From contig NC_071394.1 of assembly GCF_022682495.2 (NCBI RefSeq), positions 26,570,470 through 26,634,469 on the forward strand: 64,000 bases of DNA, read 5' to 3'. This DNA comes from Desmodus rotundus. Its lineage: Eukaryota > Chordata > Mammalia > Chiroptera > Phyllostomidae. The notes beneath the pieces were generated by a model that saw nothing but the letters and a program-made list of their open reading frames with translations, ran no database searches and had not been told where the DNA came from. Numbering within the stretch: position 1 is the stretch's first letter; each line of letters opens with the position of its first letter. This document shows, one piece after another, positions 31,725 through 43,023 of the stretch. A program made the translations under genes and the position numbers.

Positions 31725-32510
31725 GAGAATTCTGTGACTTTTGCTGGCTGTTAGGTGCCCTGGTGGGGAGGGCAGGAGGTGTGAGGGCGTCAGGGTTGTA
31801 AGTGGCGTCTGCAGCCCGGGGAGAAATGCTGGGAGGTTACTCAAGCCCACTAGCTCCTCTGCTGGTTCCAAGCTGCAAGAAAAAGGATGGTTTGGCCTCT
31901 GCATCCAGCTGGTCAGGGGCCAAGGCAGCTTTTTGTTTTCCCTGCCCAATGCAGGGACAAATTTCAGACTTGTGGGGTTCTCAAGGTCACACTGGAACAG
32001 ACCCTTCTCTCAACACATCCGGCCTGGTGTTGGGGACATTGAGCCCCTGAGGTCCCCGTCTGCCCATTTCCCAACTGATGATTAACTGTAGCTGCCGACC
32101 CAGCATTACATAAGAGGATTATGAAACTCTGTAACAGGGAGGTAGGTGATCTGTTATAAATAGACAAAAACCTCATTACTGTGCTACTTTGAGACTCAGA
32201 GACACCTAGTGGCAGAAAATTATATCACAGGCCTAGCAGATCCTCTCTAATTGACTTTTTAAAAATTCTAATTGATGAACTTGTACATGCCCAAATTGGA
32301 AGGCTTTGGATTAAATTATCTTGAAAGAAAGGGAATGTAAACATTTTTAATTTGTAGTAGTACAGTATTGTCTTTAATAAAAAGTACCATAAACCTACTT
32401 TAAGCTTGTTCTCCCCAAAGTTTTAAATGTACGCGAGTGTATATAGGGTGTGAAAGAGAAATTTGGGATACAATGACTCTATCAATAGCCTCTACACACT
32501 CACCCGTCAT
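31725..32510. other. Unannotated sequence
   Basis: No gene or repeat recognised. G+C-rich in the first 350 bases, then A/T-rich. Frames of 82-114 codons have no motif. Confidence 0.3.
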
Positions 32511-32525
32511 GATTCTGAACTTTTT

Positions 32526-32690
32526 TTAAAAGAGATTTTATTTATTTTTAGAGAGAGGAAAGGGGGGGAAAGAGAGAAATGTCCATGTGCAATAGAGACA
32601 CCCACCCATTGCCTCTCGCACGCCCCCAGCCGGTGGCCTGGCCTGCAACCCTGGCAGGTGCCACAACTCACTGAGCCACGCCAGCCAGGG
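32526..32690 (-). mobile_element. VES-type bat SINE
   Basis: Read on the minus strand it starts CCCTGGCTGGCGTGGCTCAG and ends in AAATAAATAAAATCTC. The tRNA B-box region is largely deleted. CTGAAC followed by a T-run flanks it at 32515-32526 and 32691-32703, a likely target duplication. Confidence 0.85.
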
Positions 32691-32704
32691 CTGAACGTTT
32701 TTTC

Positions 32705-33580
32705 ATGTTTTTAGGTTGTGTATCAATTTCATAATTATTACTATCAACATAGGTAGATTGAGCAACTACTAAGTGAAATATTTGGGAGAATACATAATGA
32801 AAAAGCTTCCTCACAATACAGACTAGAAAGTGAATCTCCTGGCTGGGGAAACAGAGAGCTGCATGGCAGCCGTCTCAGGGTGGGTATTGGTGGGTCTCTG
32901 AGAACAGACCCTGCGGCTACCACGGGCGGAGACCTGGGAAGACCATAAGATATGTTGTGGAAGGTCAGAGTGGGAGTGGCAGTGGGACCTGTGTCACGTT
33001 CCCTGGCAGAGCCCCAAGGATGTGGCAGGACCTAGAGGAGAAATGGTATAGTATAGTACACCATTTACAGTATAGTATATAGCCTAACAGGTGGCGCTCA
33101 GGCACCCTCCCAGTGTCCTGTACCCCAGAATAGCGCAGGAATAACAGGACAGTTCCTGTGTGCCCCTGGCTGGCATAGATGTAGGGCAAGGAAACACTGA
33201 ACCTCTTGACTTGCTCACTGGAGACAGGGTAGGGTGTGGAGTGTCCCATCAGGTGCCCACGTGGCCAGAGGACATCCCATCCATCTGTGCCTTGACACTA
33301 GGAAAGCTCCCCGTTACTTAGATACAAAACTGGGGGAAAGTGGGTGGGGGAGTAAGTCCCAAGCTGAGTGACCCTAAGTTTTGCCTCCCCAGTACAATGG
33401 AGATGCCAAGTAGAAATTCAGTTGAGCTATAGAAAATGGTGAGTGTATGATTTCTTTAGTACCTACATTCGTGGGCTGAGATGTATGCCACATTCCTGCT
33501 CATACTCGCAGAACAAAATGAGGCTTTTAGATAAGGCTGTGGGATGTTTTGAAGAAAACTACCCCTCTTCATAGTAGTTC
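32705..33580. other. Unannotated sequence
   Basis: No gene or repeat recognised. A short TATAGTATAG repeat occurs at about 33046-33082. The 94-codon minus-strand frame has no motif. Confidence 0.3.
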
Positions 33581-33589
33581 AAATACATA

Positions 33590-34020
33590 CATGTGCACAC
33601 ACACACAACTTGTGTATTAGTCTGAATCCTAGCTGGAAACTGATGGCACACTTAAAATGGTAATTTACAAAGGTATGGGTAGACTTCACAGAAACTAACA
33701 AGGGACCGACCATGCAGTACCCTGGTGCTAACCAAAGCAGAAACTGTGTCACCGCTGGACCTGAAGTGGGTAGAGCAGAGGATTGCTGCATGAACAGAGC
33801 CCCCAGACAGGTCTGTGCTAGAAGGATGCAGTCTGAAGCCTGTAGCACACCCTTGGCTTTGACACAGGTAAAGATCTTGGGAAATACACCCTGTCTCACC
33901 CTGATCTCTGCTAGTGGTCCTTCACTGAAAAACCCAACTGGAAGCCAAGGGGCAAGGGAGTCATTGATGAGTCAGCATCCTCATGCACAGAGCAGAAGAA
34001 AAAAGGGAGAAATTGGGGTT
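33590..34020 (+). repeat. Short (CA)n tract and a probable old LTR-like repeat
   Basis: ACACACACACAC at about 33597-33608 is followed by AGCTGGAAACTGATGGCACA, TAATTTACAAAGGTATGGG, AACTAACAAGGGACC and AACTGGAAGCCAAGGGGCAA. This order recalls a widespread mammalian repeat with GGAAACTGATGGCACACTC and CTGGAAGCCAGAGGGCAAGG. The family is not assigned. Confidence 0.4.
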
Positions 34021-34214
34021 AGCGAGGCAAATGGAACCTATTCGACATGAGTGGCTTTGTTCAAACCTTTTCACCTAAAACAGGTTTCTGTGTCATTTTA
34101 CTGCCTTCCTGTGTCCCTCTCCTTCTTTCCCTGTCCCCATCCAACCACCCTTCTTTTGCCACCCCCCTCCCACATTCTAGCCATCTCTTCATTTGTTGCT
34201 CGTCGTTATTCAAG

Positions 34215-34790
34215 GTATAACCAGACTTCTTTCTGATTATAAAAGGAATATGTGTTCATTACTTAAATATATAAAATGTAAAGAAGAAAGTAAAACTCAT
34301 GTTAATTCCATCACCCAGAGAGATCACTGCTATTGCTTTACTCTATATCCCTTTACACATCTTCTCTACGTATGTGTATATATGCTTAAGAAGAGAATTT
34401 TACCATGGAAAGATATTTTACAGCCTATTTAGATCACTAGTTCGATTCCCGGTCAGTGCACATGCCTGCGTTATGGGCCAGGTTCCAGGTTGGGGGTGTG
34501 CGAGAGGCAACTCATCGATGTTTCTCTTGCACATCGATGTTTCTCTTCCTCTCTTTCTCCCTCCCTTCCCCTCACTCTAAAAATAAATAACTAAAATCCT
34601 TAAAAAGAACAAATTGTATGACTCTTTCCATGTTAATATAGATATGTGTCATCATTTTAATGGGTGCATAGTATCTCATACTATTCACAAATAAACCATA
34701 ATAAGTCACTTTTTTGAAGGGCATGTAGGTGGTTTCTAATTTTTTGTGATTATAAACAATGTTGATGAGCATTCTTGTATGCTAGAGTCT
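34215..34790 (-). repeat. L1/HAL1-type 3' region, antisense, interrupted by a SINE
   Basis: TATAAAAGGAATATGTGTTC, TCCATCACCCAGAGAGATCA and TTTACACATCTTCTCTACG lie left of the SINE, and TCTTTCCATGTTAATATAG, ATTTTAATGGGTGCATAGTA and TTCTAATTTTTTGTGATTAT lie right of it. Together they form one antisense old-LINE fragment split at 34437-34603. Confidence 0.7.
34437..34603 (+). mobile_element. 5'-truncated VES-type SINE
   Basis: It starts at the B box (AGTTCGATTCCCGGTCAGTG), so the A-box half is missing. GGCCAGGTTCCAGGTTGGGG, a duplicated CATCGATGTTTCTCTT (34513-34528 and 34532-34547), a C/T body and an AAATAAATAACTAAAATCC tail follow. Confidence 0.85.
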
Positions 34791-34794
34791 TTCC

Positions 34795-35200
34795 TTGTCT
34801 GGTTATTCCCCCAGGACAGTGGCTCTCCAAGTATGTCCCATGGAGCCCTGGAAATGCCTGAGGGTATCCTGCAGGGGTGAAGCAAAGGCCAGGCATCAGG
34901 ACTGTAGCCCCTACCCTGCTTCAGCAATTACAGGTTCTCATCTCTGCTGGATGGTGTGAAAAAAGTTTAGGGTGCAGTCAAAGAAAAATAAAACAGGTCA
35001 AAGAGTGTGCATGTTTGAAGATCTGATACGTACCGCCGAATGACTCCTACCCTGAAAGAGCGCAGTAAGTCACATTCCTACCAAACGCATATGCGTGCCT
35101 GCACTCCCCCACACCAGCACTTAAGTGAAATTTCATTTATACTGATCCAAGGACAAAAATACTGTTAAAATTTATGTTTCTTTGATGAGTAATTGTATTA
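34795..35200. other. Unannotated sequence
   Basis: No gene or confident repeat. GACAGTGGCTCTCCAAGTAT (34814-34833) could be a decayed hAT terminus, but no partner end was found. Confidence 0.3.
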
Positions 35201-35207
35201 GTTTCCT

Positions 35208-35706
35208 ATTGCTGTAGTAATGAATTACCACAAACTTGAGAGCGGGAAGCAATATAAATTCATTAACTTACAAGTCTGGAGGTCAGAACTCCAACAGGGC
35301 TCTCACAGGGCTAAAATCAATGTGCCGGCATGGTTGCATTCCCTTCTCAAAGCTCTAGGGGAGAGTCTGTTTCCTGTCTTTCCTGGCTTTAGAAACCGCC
35401 TGCAGTGCTTGGCTTGTGGCCCCTTCCTCCATCTTCAGAGCACATCACTCCGATGTCTGCTTCTGTTCTCCCGTCTCCTTCTCTGACTCTGGCCCTCCTG
35501 CCTCCCTCTCTCGCTTTTGAGGACCCTCATGGTTACTTTGGGCCACCCAGATAACCCAGGGCAGTATCCCCATCTGAAAATTCTTAACTTAGTCTCTTCT
35601 GCAGTCTCTCTCTTGCCATGTGAGGTAACATACTCACAGGTACTGGAGATTAGGATGTGACATTTTGGGGAGGCCATTGTTCTGCCCATCACTGTAATGA
35701 TACAGA
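35208..35706 (+). mobile_element. MaLR (MLT1-type) solitary LTR, near full length
   Basis: TGTATTAGTTTCCTATTGCT at the start. Then AATTACCACAAACTTGAG, TACAAGTCTGGAGGTCAGAA, CAGGGCTAAAATCAATGTGC, AGCTCTAGGGGAGAGTCTG, TTGGCTTGTGGCCCCTTCCT, TTGGGCCACCCAGATAACCC and CATTGTTCTGCCCATCACTG follow in order. ACA-type end near 35697. The same LTR family is seen at 61283-61820. Confidence 0.8.
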
Positions 35707-35739
35707 GCACGCTTGCTTTTGCCACAGACAGTTTGCAGT

Positions 35740-35905
35740 TCTTCAGTAAATTCTCTATCTGTGTCCTTTGTTCATTTTGCTATTAGGATATTTGTATTTT
35801 TCTAGCTGACTTGTAAAAAAATTATATTTTGGAGTTATAACATGTTGCCTATTATGTATGTTGTAAACATTTTTTTCTACATTACTGGTTTTAAAAATTT
35901 CATTA
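35740..35905 (-). repeat. L1 fragment, antisense
   Basis: GTGTCCTTTGTTCATTTTGC, ATTTGTATTTTTCTAGCTG and AACATGTTGCCTATTATG fit antisense old L1 near the 3' end of ORF2 or its UTR. It is probably continuous with the L1 at 34215-34790 before the LTR insertion. Confidence 0.5.
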
Positions 35906-35910
35906 GGCTG

Positions 35911-36280
35911 TTATTCGTCAGCTGAGGATGCCATAACAAAATGCCACAGACTTGGTGCCTTAAACAGCAGAGACTCATTTCTCACAGTTCTGGAGTTCGG
36001 AAATCGAAGAGCCGGGGCCAGCATGGTCAGGTTCTGGTGAGAGTTTTCCCCCTGGCTGGTGGACGGCCGTCTCCCTGCGGTGCCTCCCGCGGCAGGGTGG
36101 GGGCGAGCTGCCCGGCACCCGCTCTGCGAGGGCACCACCCTCGCCTGAGACCTCTCGCTCTTGACCTCATTTAACGCTAACTACCTTTCAAAGGCTCTGT
36201 TGTCAGATGCCTGCACACTGAGGGTTAGGGCTTCAACAGACGACTTTTGTGGGGACATGAACATTTAGTCCGTAACGGGA
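35911..36280 (+). mobile_element. MaLR (MST-type) solitary LTR
   Basis: TCAGCTGAGGATGCCATAAC, AAAATGCCACAGACTTGGTG, TCATTTCTCACAGTTCTGGA, GGTTCTGGTGAGAGTTTTCC, AGGGTTAGGGCTTCAACAGA and TTGTGGGGACATGAACATTT. The centre (36060-36150) is CpG-rich, which is unusual for such an old element. Confidence 0.75.
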
Positions 36281-36284
36281 AGGC

Positions 36285-37300
36285 TTGCCAGATGGGGCTT
36301 TCGTGGGGTTAAATCTGCTGAGCGTGTTCTTGATGCTTCTCTGCCTTGATGATATGTCTAGTAAGGTCTCTCTCACCAGAGAGTCACAAACATGTATGTA
36401 CACTTTTGTCTTAAATTTCATATGTTTGCCTTATTTTACGTTCAAATTTTCATCATTCTGAAATGAATTTGGGGTAAGGTCTCACTCTTTTTTGCCCAAT
36501 TTGGTTACTACTTTTTTCTTCAAATATAGCTTCAAACTAGTCTCCAAGCACATTAGCCTTTAATCGGAGACAGGAGTCCTGGGTTTGCCATCATCCGGAT
36601 CTCAGCCTGTTGAGACTCTCATTCTTCCTTCCCTTTCCATGCTAGTTTCAGAAGACTGTTTTTTGTCTCTCTGGAAAATCCATTCATTCAGTAAAATACC
36701 AAAAACTAAAGTTGATTTTTTAAAAGAAAATAATAGTTTCCTTGCTACTTCAGGCATCAACAGCATTCTGCGTAGAGCAATTTACAATCAGCCCCTCTGG
36801 ATGTGTAGTTACGGCTTTCACGTCCCTTTGAATCCTAAAGTTATTTGATCTTCAGAACCAATGAAAAAAAACCTATCTGGAGAAGAAACCTACTGAGGTA
36901 TTTGAACTTAAACAAACTTGGACTTCATCTGTTAGGGCCACTCAGTGTCCTAAACAAGGCCAACATGAAATACTTGTGCCTGGGAGTGAAGCTTCAGACT
37001 GCCAAATGGTGAGTTCTAAATATCATGAAAGAGAATCAATAATTAATAGCTACATGTAATACTGGTATATTAATAATTATAAAGTAACATAACACAGCTT
37101 GTAATAACATCACATCAAGTACAAGTGTAAAATGATATTAATGATTTAAAATTTACTTATTGTAATAATATTTCCATTTAATCCAATAATCCAATAAGTC
37201 TTCCATAAGACCCTACTATGTTCTTCAGCTCAGTGTTTCCAGGGACTAAAAAGTGTGCATGGCAACAAAACAAATACTTATTTTTATGTTACATATATGG
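36285..37300. other. Mostly unannotated, possible L1 remnant on the left
   Basis: 36285-36500 has an L1-like A/T pattern (GTCTCACTCTTTTTTGCCC) but no decisive match. 37020-37200 is A/T-rich with several TAATAATTAT-type runs. No gene recognised. Confidence 0.3.
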
Positions 37301-37324
37301 TATGGTATTACATGATACATTTTT

Positions 37325-37523
37325 TAAAAGATTTTATTTACTTTTCAGAGAGAGGGAAAAAGAGGGAGAAAAGGAGGGAGAGGAACATCAATATGTGAGA
37401 GATATATTGATCGGTTGCCTCTCACCGGCCCCCAACTGGGGACCTGGCGCAGAACCCAGGCATGTGCCCTGACTGGGAATCAAACCGGTGACGCTCAATC
37501 CACTGAACCACACCAGCCAGGGC
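37325..37523 (-). mobile_element. VES-type bat SINE with 15-bp target duplication
   Basis: The minus strand starts CCCTGGCTGGTGTGGTTCAG and has B box CACCGGTTTGATTCCC, AGTCAGGGCACATGCC, and a tail ending TAAATAAAATCTT. The duplication TACATGATACATTTT (37309-37323) against TACACGATACATTTT (37524-37538) has one mismatch. Confidence 0.9.
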
Positions 37524-37539
37524 TACACGATACATTTTA

Positions 37540-38430
37540 ATACTGTGAAAACAGTTTTACTATTTCATGGTCAAACCCTAAAAATGAGTAGTTTCCAATC
37601 CACAAATGAGTTGAATTTCAAAGATTTGTTTGTAAATCACTTGTTCAAAATTCAGAAGTCATGTTAAAAGGTTTTAAATAGTGGTGAAAGCCAGCCTAGC
37701 TATAGGTTTTTTGATTTGTTGAAATTATATGCATTTTTTCCTGAGAAGTGGTTGAAATTATATACACTTGGTATAAGACATGATGTACTTATTTTGAATA
37801 ACAGTCCTGAAGGAAGTTGAAAGTTTTTCACCATTGTTAGTTTTCCCCCCTATTCTTGCTTATCAGCCATATTTGTGGCTACGTTTTAATTACTAAATGG
37901 GCTGCAAAGAAGCTGGGAGAGCAGTGGGTTAATGAAGAAAAGGGCTCCACATTTGTGAGGTCTGCCTTGGGAAAGGAGGTGTAGAGAAAAGAACTGGCCC
38001 TGAGGCCATGGTGGGAAGTCCTGCTCAAGACGGTGAACTTCCTCAGAGGACAATGGTGGTCCCTGCCGCCAAGTTTCCTCCCCCCAGCTGGTGGTCTTGG
38101 CTCCACAAGTTGCCAGAATTAGGACTGAGTCTGTTGCTCCCCCGTGGGAGGGGAGTTTACATAACTGGGAAGAATTTTGGGATTGATAATAATTAAAGAA
38201 ACAAAAACAAAGTCAGTTACTAATTCAAGAGAAAACAAAAAGTCAAGTAGGGAGGGTGAAGTGATTACAGTATACTGTGTGGCTCAGCTGTCAATATGAT
38301 TATTACAACCATAAAAGATAAACAGTGTGTCTGTTTGCATTTCATTGCCTTTAGGCTCCAAATTCATCCATCATTGCTTGACCTGTGAAAATAGATCAGG
38401 GTCCTTTAACTATTTTTCCTTTGCAGCTGA
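37540..38430. other. Unannotated sequence
   Basis: No gene or repeat recognised. Frames of 62-75 codons near 37.9-38.2 kb have no motif. Confidence 0.3.
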
Positions 38431-38434
38431 CATG

Positions 38435-38960
38435 ATGTTAAGTCATCAGTAGAGGGCGCTGGAGGGACACTGCAAGGGGAAGGGGTTTCTCTTCCTGGTT
38501 CCACTGTTTTCTGTTTTGCCTCTTGCTCCTCCTGTTTGGCTGCCAGCAATGGGTGGATTGGGGAGGCATCCAGTGGCATTCACCCCCATGAAATTACAGC
38601 AGCCCCTCGTAGTTAGCTTCTCATTGAGATTCTGTAGCACTCTCACAACTGGATTTCCAATGACTCTTGCTGGCACCCTGGTGGTGCCAGCTCTCCAGAA
38701 AGGGGTTTACTGCTTGCCAGTCCTGGCCATGGTTTTTCTACCCACCTGCACCCTGGAGCAGTGTCTCCTGCCTGGCCAGGGAGTGTGGCCCAGTTCTGGC
38801 CCTGAGCAGCTCAGTACACTTCTTTGCCATACCAGCCTCAGGGAGGGATATTCCTTCCTTGAGTAGCCTTGCTCATCTCTAGGGTATTTCAGAGTTCTTC
38901 TCCTGTAAGATAACCCTATACTATATAACAAAGTGATATTAAACTTTCCCTCTATTAATT
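38435..38960 (+). repeat. Probable old LTR-like repeat, family not determined
   Basis: TCATCAGTAGAGGGCGCTGG, AGGGACACTGCAAGG, CCATACCAGCCTCAGGGAGG and AAAGTGATATTAAACTTTCC recall an ancient mammalian repeat that opens with TAGAGGGCGCTGGAGGGA. Overlapping frames of up to 116 codons have no motif. Confidence 0.35.
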
Positions 38961-38964
38961 ACTG

Positions 38965-40215
38965 TGGCTTCTCTCTCCTAATTGGACCTTGATCAATTAA
39001 TTCAACACTAAATATTTATCTAACCAAAATTGATACAATTATTTGGGGAGGGTGGAGAATTGGATTGTGTGTGTGTTTGGGGGGGGGGTGCTAAATCCTT
39101 ATCTTCCTAAGTAAGGAGTTGATAAATAAAATCTATAGTCCAAGATCGTTACTTGAACATTTGAAAATGGCTGTATTTGGGGATCAGGAAATGGAGTGAG
39201 AGATCTGCTATTTTTTATAACAAGCTTTGTGTTTGTCTCTATGATCATAGATAACTTGGATAAAAATTAAACTGAGAAAATCACTGGGGTTGAAACAAAT
39301 AAACAAAAAGGGAAGGAAAGAACGGAAGTTACAGAGTTAGCAGAATATCAAAAAATGTGTCTCTGGGACAGTTTATTTAACATACAATACACAAGCAAAC
39401 TAATTTCTGGCCAAGCTAATTTAATGAAATGAGAAAATAGGCTCATTCCCCCCCCCCCCCCGTTCTGTTTTCCCCTGGGGGTGGGGGTAGAGAAAATGCA
39501 CGCCCTTGGTTACTGAAGCACCCGGATGGAGGGAATAGAAGCACCCATGGACATGTATCTCTGTTATAAGGGTCTAGAAGGGGTGGCAAAGACTCCAAAT
39601 AATTGAGGGCAGTAGCATTATTTTCATGTTTCAAGGAAAGCTCTGTTCTCTACCATCTGAGGCTTCCTTCATTGCCTTCCTAGGGAGCACACTTCACAGT
39701 GTCAGAAGCAGCAGCTCAAATGGATTTCCATTGCTAATAAGTGGGCACCAATGGAAACACCTCTCCTTTTCCCTGTTGGCACCAACGCACTTGGTCATTT
39801 GAAATATAGCATAGCTGTTAATAAATTAGCAAAACTGTAGGGAGCCATTGAATATGTGTGGTTTAGAAAAGCAGCCTTGGTAGGTAAACAGATTCCTTTG
39901 TTCTCCTGCACAGGATGGAGAAGGTCGGGAGGGTGCTGTTCAGAATCTAAAATTATAGGCAGCCCAGTGTGGTTGCAATTTTTGTGTTTAAACAGAGCCA
40001 GGTCATTGCTTATGTCGAAAGGGAACGTCGTAGTACTATTCATTTTTAGTGGAGTCTCTAACCAAATGAGAATGAAGACAAGTAAATACAACATGTGTAA
40101 TAAATACCTAAGAAAATCTACAGTGGCAATATTCTAACACAAATATGACAAGGAACATGTGACTATGAAACCCATTTTTGTCCCTTGGTTTCCTTGTCTC
40201 TCATATAGGAATAGA
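38965..40215. other. Unannotated sequence with homopolymer tracts
   Basis: A GT run followed by nine G residues lies at about 39067-39089, and a 14-base C run at 39448-39461 is followed by the G-rich CTGGGGGTGGGGGTAG at 39475-39490. No gene recognised; the opposite-strand frames at 39.8-40.1 kb have no motif. Confidence 0.45.
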
Positions 40216-40220
40216 AAACC

Positions 40221-40320
40221 TTTTTTTTTTTTTTTTTTGAGAATTAAAGATAATTTGTAGATAATACTACTAGCACAGTGCCTGGCTTGTAAGAGCATTA
40301 AATTACTGGTCATGACTTAT
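40221..40320 (+). repeat. T18 homopolymer joined to a MIR 3' fragment
   Basis: Eighteen T residues at 40221-40238 are followed by GAGAATTAAAGATAATTTG, AGCACAGTGCCTGGCTTG and AAGAGCATTAAATTACTGG, the 3' part of MIR in sense orientation. Confidence 0.6.
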
Positions 40321-40379
40321 ATTTTCATTATCTTTATCATGGCTTTAACTATCATTAGTATTTGAAAGCAGAGCTGCAA

Positions 40380-41150
40380 CCTCACAAGGTTTCAGGAGCC
40401 AGTCCGGGAATGTGAATGCGGCAAGGGGCCCTTGCGAAGCCGTAGCAGACTGGAGCAGGCACACCCCTCCGGTGCAGCACCCCCATTCAGTTCCAGCAAG
40501 TCCCAGTCACAGGAAAATGCCTGTCTCCTCCTCATTATCCTCATTCTTTTTTCAGAAAAAACTGGAAGTCCAGATTTCTATGTGAAATCTCCCAATTTTA
40601 AATATTGAGAGAACTAAACTAATATAGGAGACGGGCACGAGAAATGTATAAATCAACTAAAGTCAAACAAAGCTAAGTCAAGGGGTCTGCTTCGTGCTGC
40701 CTGACACAGAACTCGGTCAGATGCAAGCAGACCACGAGGAGCCTCAGGACAAAGAAAATTCCCTCGAAGATTGATTAATAGCTCCCCACCCATGGCTTGT
40801 CATTTACCCATACCATAAAGGGAAACAGACCACAAAATATACCTTGTAAAGATTACAGTTAATCCCAACCTCTTCCCATTATTTTCCTATGCAGCAGTTT
40901 TCCGTAGAAACTGTAAACAGATATAAGCTCAACCTCTGGCGGTGGTTGGGTCTCCCTTCGTTCTCTGCTGAGAAGAGCCTGCTACTCTGTCTATGCAATG
41001 GCTTTTCCTGCTTCTCTGTGCTCAGTAAAACCTGCATTTCCAATTTAACCCCCCGTCTGGCTCCTGTCCTGAATTCTTCCCCGCGTGAAGCCAAGAGCCT
41101 TCTAGTCCCATGTCAGGGCTTGCACCCCCACTAGAGACTTGCCCTCTGGC
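40380..41150 (+). other. Unannotated; possible LTR-like segment on the right
   Basis: No gene recognised. At 40990-41100, a T/C-rich stretch with CTGTGCTCAGTAAAACCTGC and CTGGCTCCTGTCCTGAATTC has the look of the polyadenylation and R/U5 part of a class I LTR. I found no matching TG start, primer-binding site or internal region, so this is only a suggestion. Confidence 0.25.
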
Positions 41151-41154
41151 ATCA

Positions 41155-42640
41155 AAGCAGTTTATGTCCTGCGAGGATTGGGTCCACAAGCCTCGCTTTA
41201 AAGAAACAAGTGTCCCCCAGCTAGAGGACCCACCTCCCTATTTGGGATCCTGTGGCTTTCAGTCTTCCTTAGCAGTTCCCTCAGGGACCTCACAGGCTCA
41301 CCACACACTGCCTCCTCCAGTGAGCCGGCCCTGTGGGCTTTGCAGTGCTCCTGGGCCTGGAGTACAGCAGGGTACCATGGGCAAGCTCTCACCAGGGGGC
41401 CTCCCTGACCCTGTTGGCCCCCAGATGATCAGAAAGACCTGGTCTGAAGCCTTCTCCCCAATTTGGGGATCCTTAACCTCCGCCAGGACCCTCTAGGAAC
41501 ATGGCGAAGCCAGTTATTCACACTAAAATGTTAATGATTTAACAGCTCACCCTTCACAATGGGTGTCTACATCTTCAAAAAGAAGACTCAGGAAAGGCAA
41601 TAGAATTAGTTACTAATGCAAGAATTTTAGGGTTCTGGACACTTCAGAAGAGCAAAACCAATTTCTGTCTTTGGAGGAAGCTTCTGAGGCCTGGTTGAAA
41701 TAAGTCTTCAGGTAGCCATGAAGAAAAGATGCTGTTAGCTCTGGCTGTTAGGCAGTCATTTGACTCTTACTCACCATCCATTGCCAAGTCAAGAACTGTT
41801 CACAGTTCTCCAGGTATTGGTTAAAAAACCACACACACCCAAAAATGTACAATAATCTAGGGGAGAGAGTGGTCACTACAGATTGGTCCAGACTTACCAA
41901 TTTATTATTTCTAGGTAAAAAAGAATTGGCAATTATTTGCTGTAAGTTCCTGTCAGTAGTTTTCTCCATTCACCCGAAGGATTTTCCCCTGGCTTCTAGA
42001 AGCAGGCCTTGCAATTTAAGTGAGTGGTCACCAGGTGGTGGAAGTGTGCCATGACCACGCAGCCTAACGCTGGCAGAGAAGCCGAGTCCCCCACGCATCA
42101 AATCACCTTAGAACCGGGGAGTGTTATGACCTTTCCTTTAGCCACATTCAGCCTGGAGTTTATCGAAAGATTTTCGCTTTTCTGGCAATTCCTGGCCGAA
42201 AGCTTGCTGGTACCCTTCTGTTCACCTCTGGGAGAGTAAAGAGTTGTACTTCGAAAGTGTAGGAAGCTCAGAACCCTCTTTTCAAAATCAGCTCATCTCT
42301 GTCATCTGCCACTTTATTTTCCTTTGCTCGTACTGCAGCAGAGAGGAGACCTTACCCTCTCATTACAGTCCAAGGAAGGAGTGTGCACTCCGCTTGGAGC
42401 AGGCCTCGAGGCTTTATTTATGTATAGAGGCCTGAAAGAGGCTTGGAGAAACCTGTCCTGGCAGGAGGTGATGGGGACCCCTCCAGGGTGGTGGTGGAGA
42501 CAGCATAGGTGGAGCATTTCCTCCTCGCTTTCCTTGCAATATCTGACAGGGTGACCAGTACCTGTATTTGGAAACTTGGCTCACTGGGAAAGACTTTTCT
42601 TGGGTTTTCTGTGTTCTTCACTGACTTCCCTTCCCCTCTA
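41155..42640. other. Unannotated sequence
   Basis: No gene or repeat recognised in about 1.5 kb. Frames of 63-128 codons on both strands, including 41110-41496 (proline/serine-rich), lack motifs or splice context. Confidence 0.3.
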
Positions 42641-42644
42641 AATA

Positions 42645-42887
42645 CAATAGACCCTCATTATTTACAGTGCTTGTGTTTCATAAAGTTGCCATGGATACTG
42701 AACCATTGCACGTGGATCACCTTGTGTGACCCCGGTGGGGAAGGTGTGCACCAGACAACGCAGATTTTTCACCATCCGCACCATGTTTGGGAGTGACCCC
42801 AAATGTGCCACAGATAACAATTTGTGGTTACAAATAAATTTCAGCAAGCAGGCAAATACAGAACTGATGAAGAATGAGGATCAACTG
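42645..42887 (+). mobile_element. Tigger-like (pogo) non-autonomous element
   Basis: A 243-bp element flanked by TA (42643-42644 and 42888-42889). The ends CAATAGACCCTCATTATT and AAGAATGAGGATCAACTG are imperfect inverted repeats. Internal CCATGGATACTGAACCATTG. No transposase. Confidence 0.7.
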
Positions 42888-43023
42888 TACAAGTGCAGCA
42901 AAGCTCAGATCTTGGCTCTCTGCCCTTTTGTCTCTGTTCCCAAGAGCTCATCTCTCTCACACCGTCGCACAGGTTACTTCAAAACGTTCGTCTGAAGCCT
43001 GAAGCCCTGCCCCTTCGCGAGAC

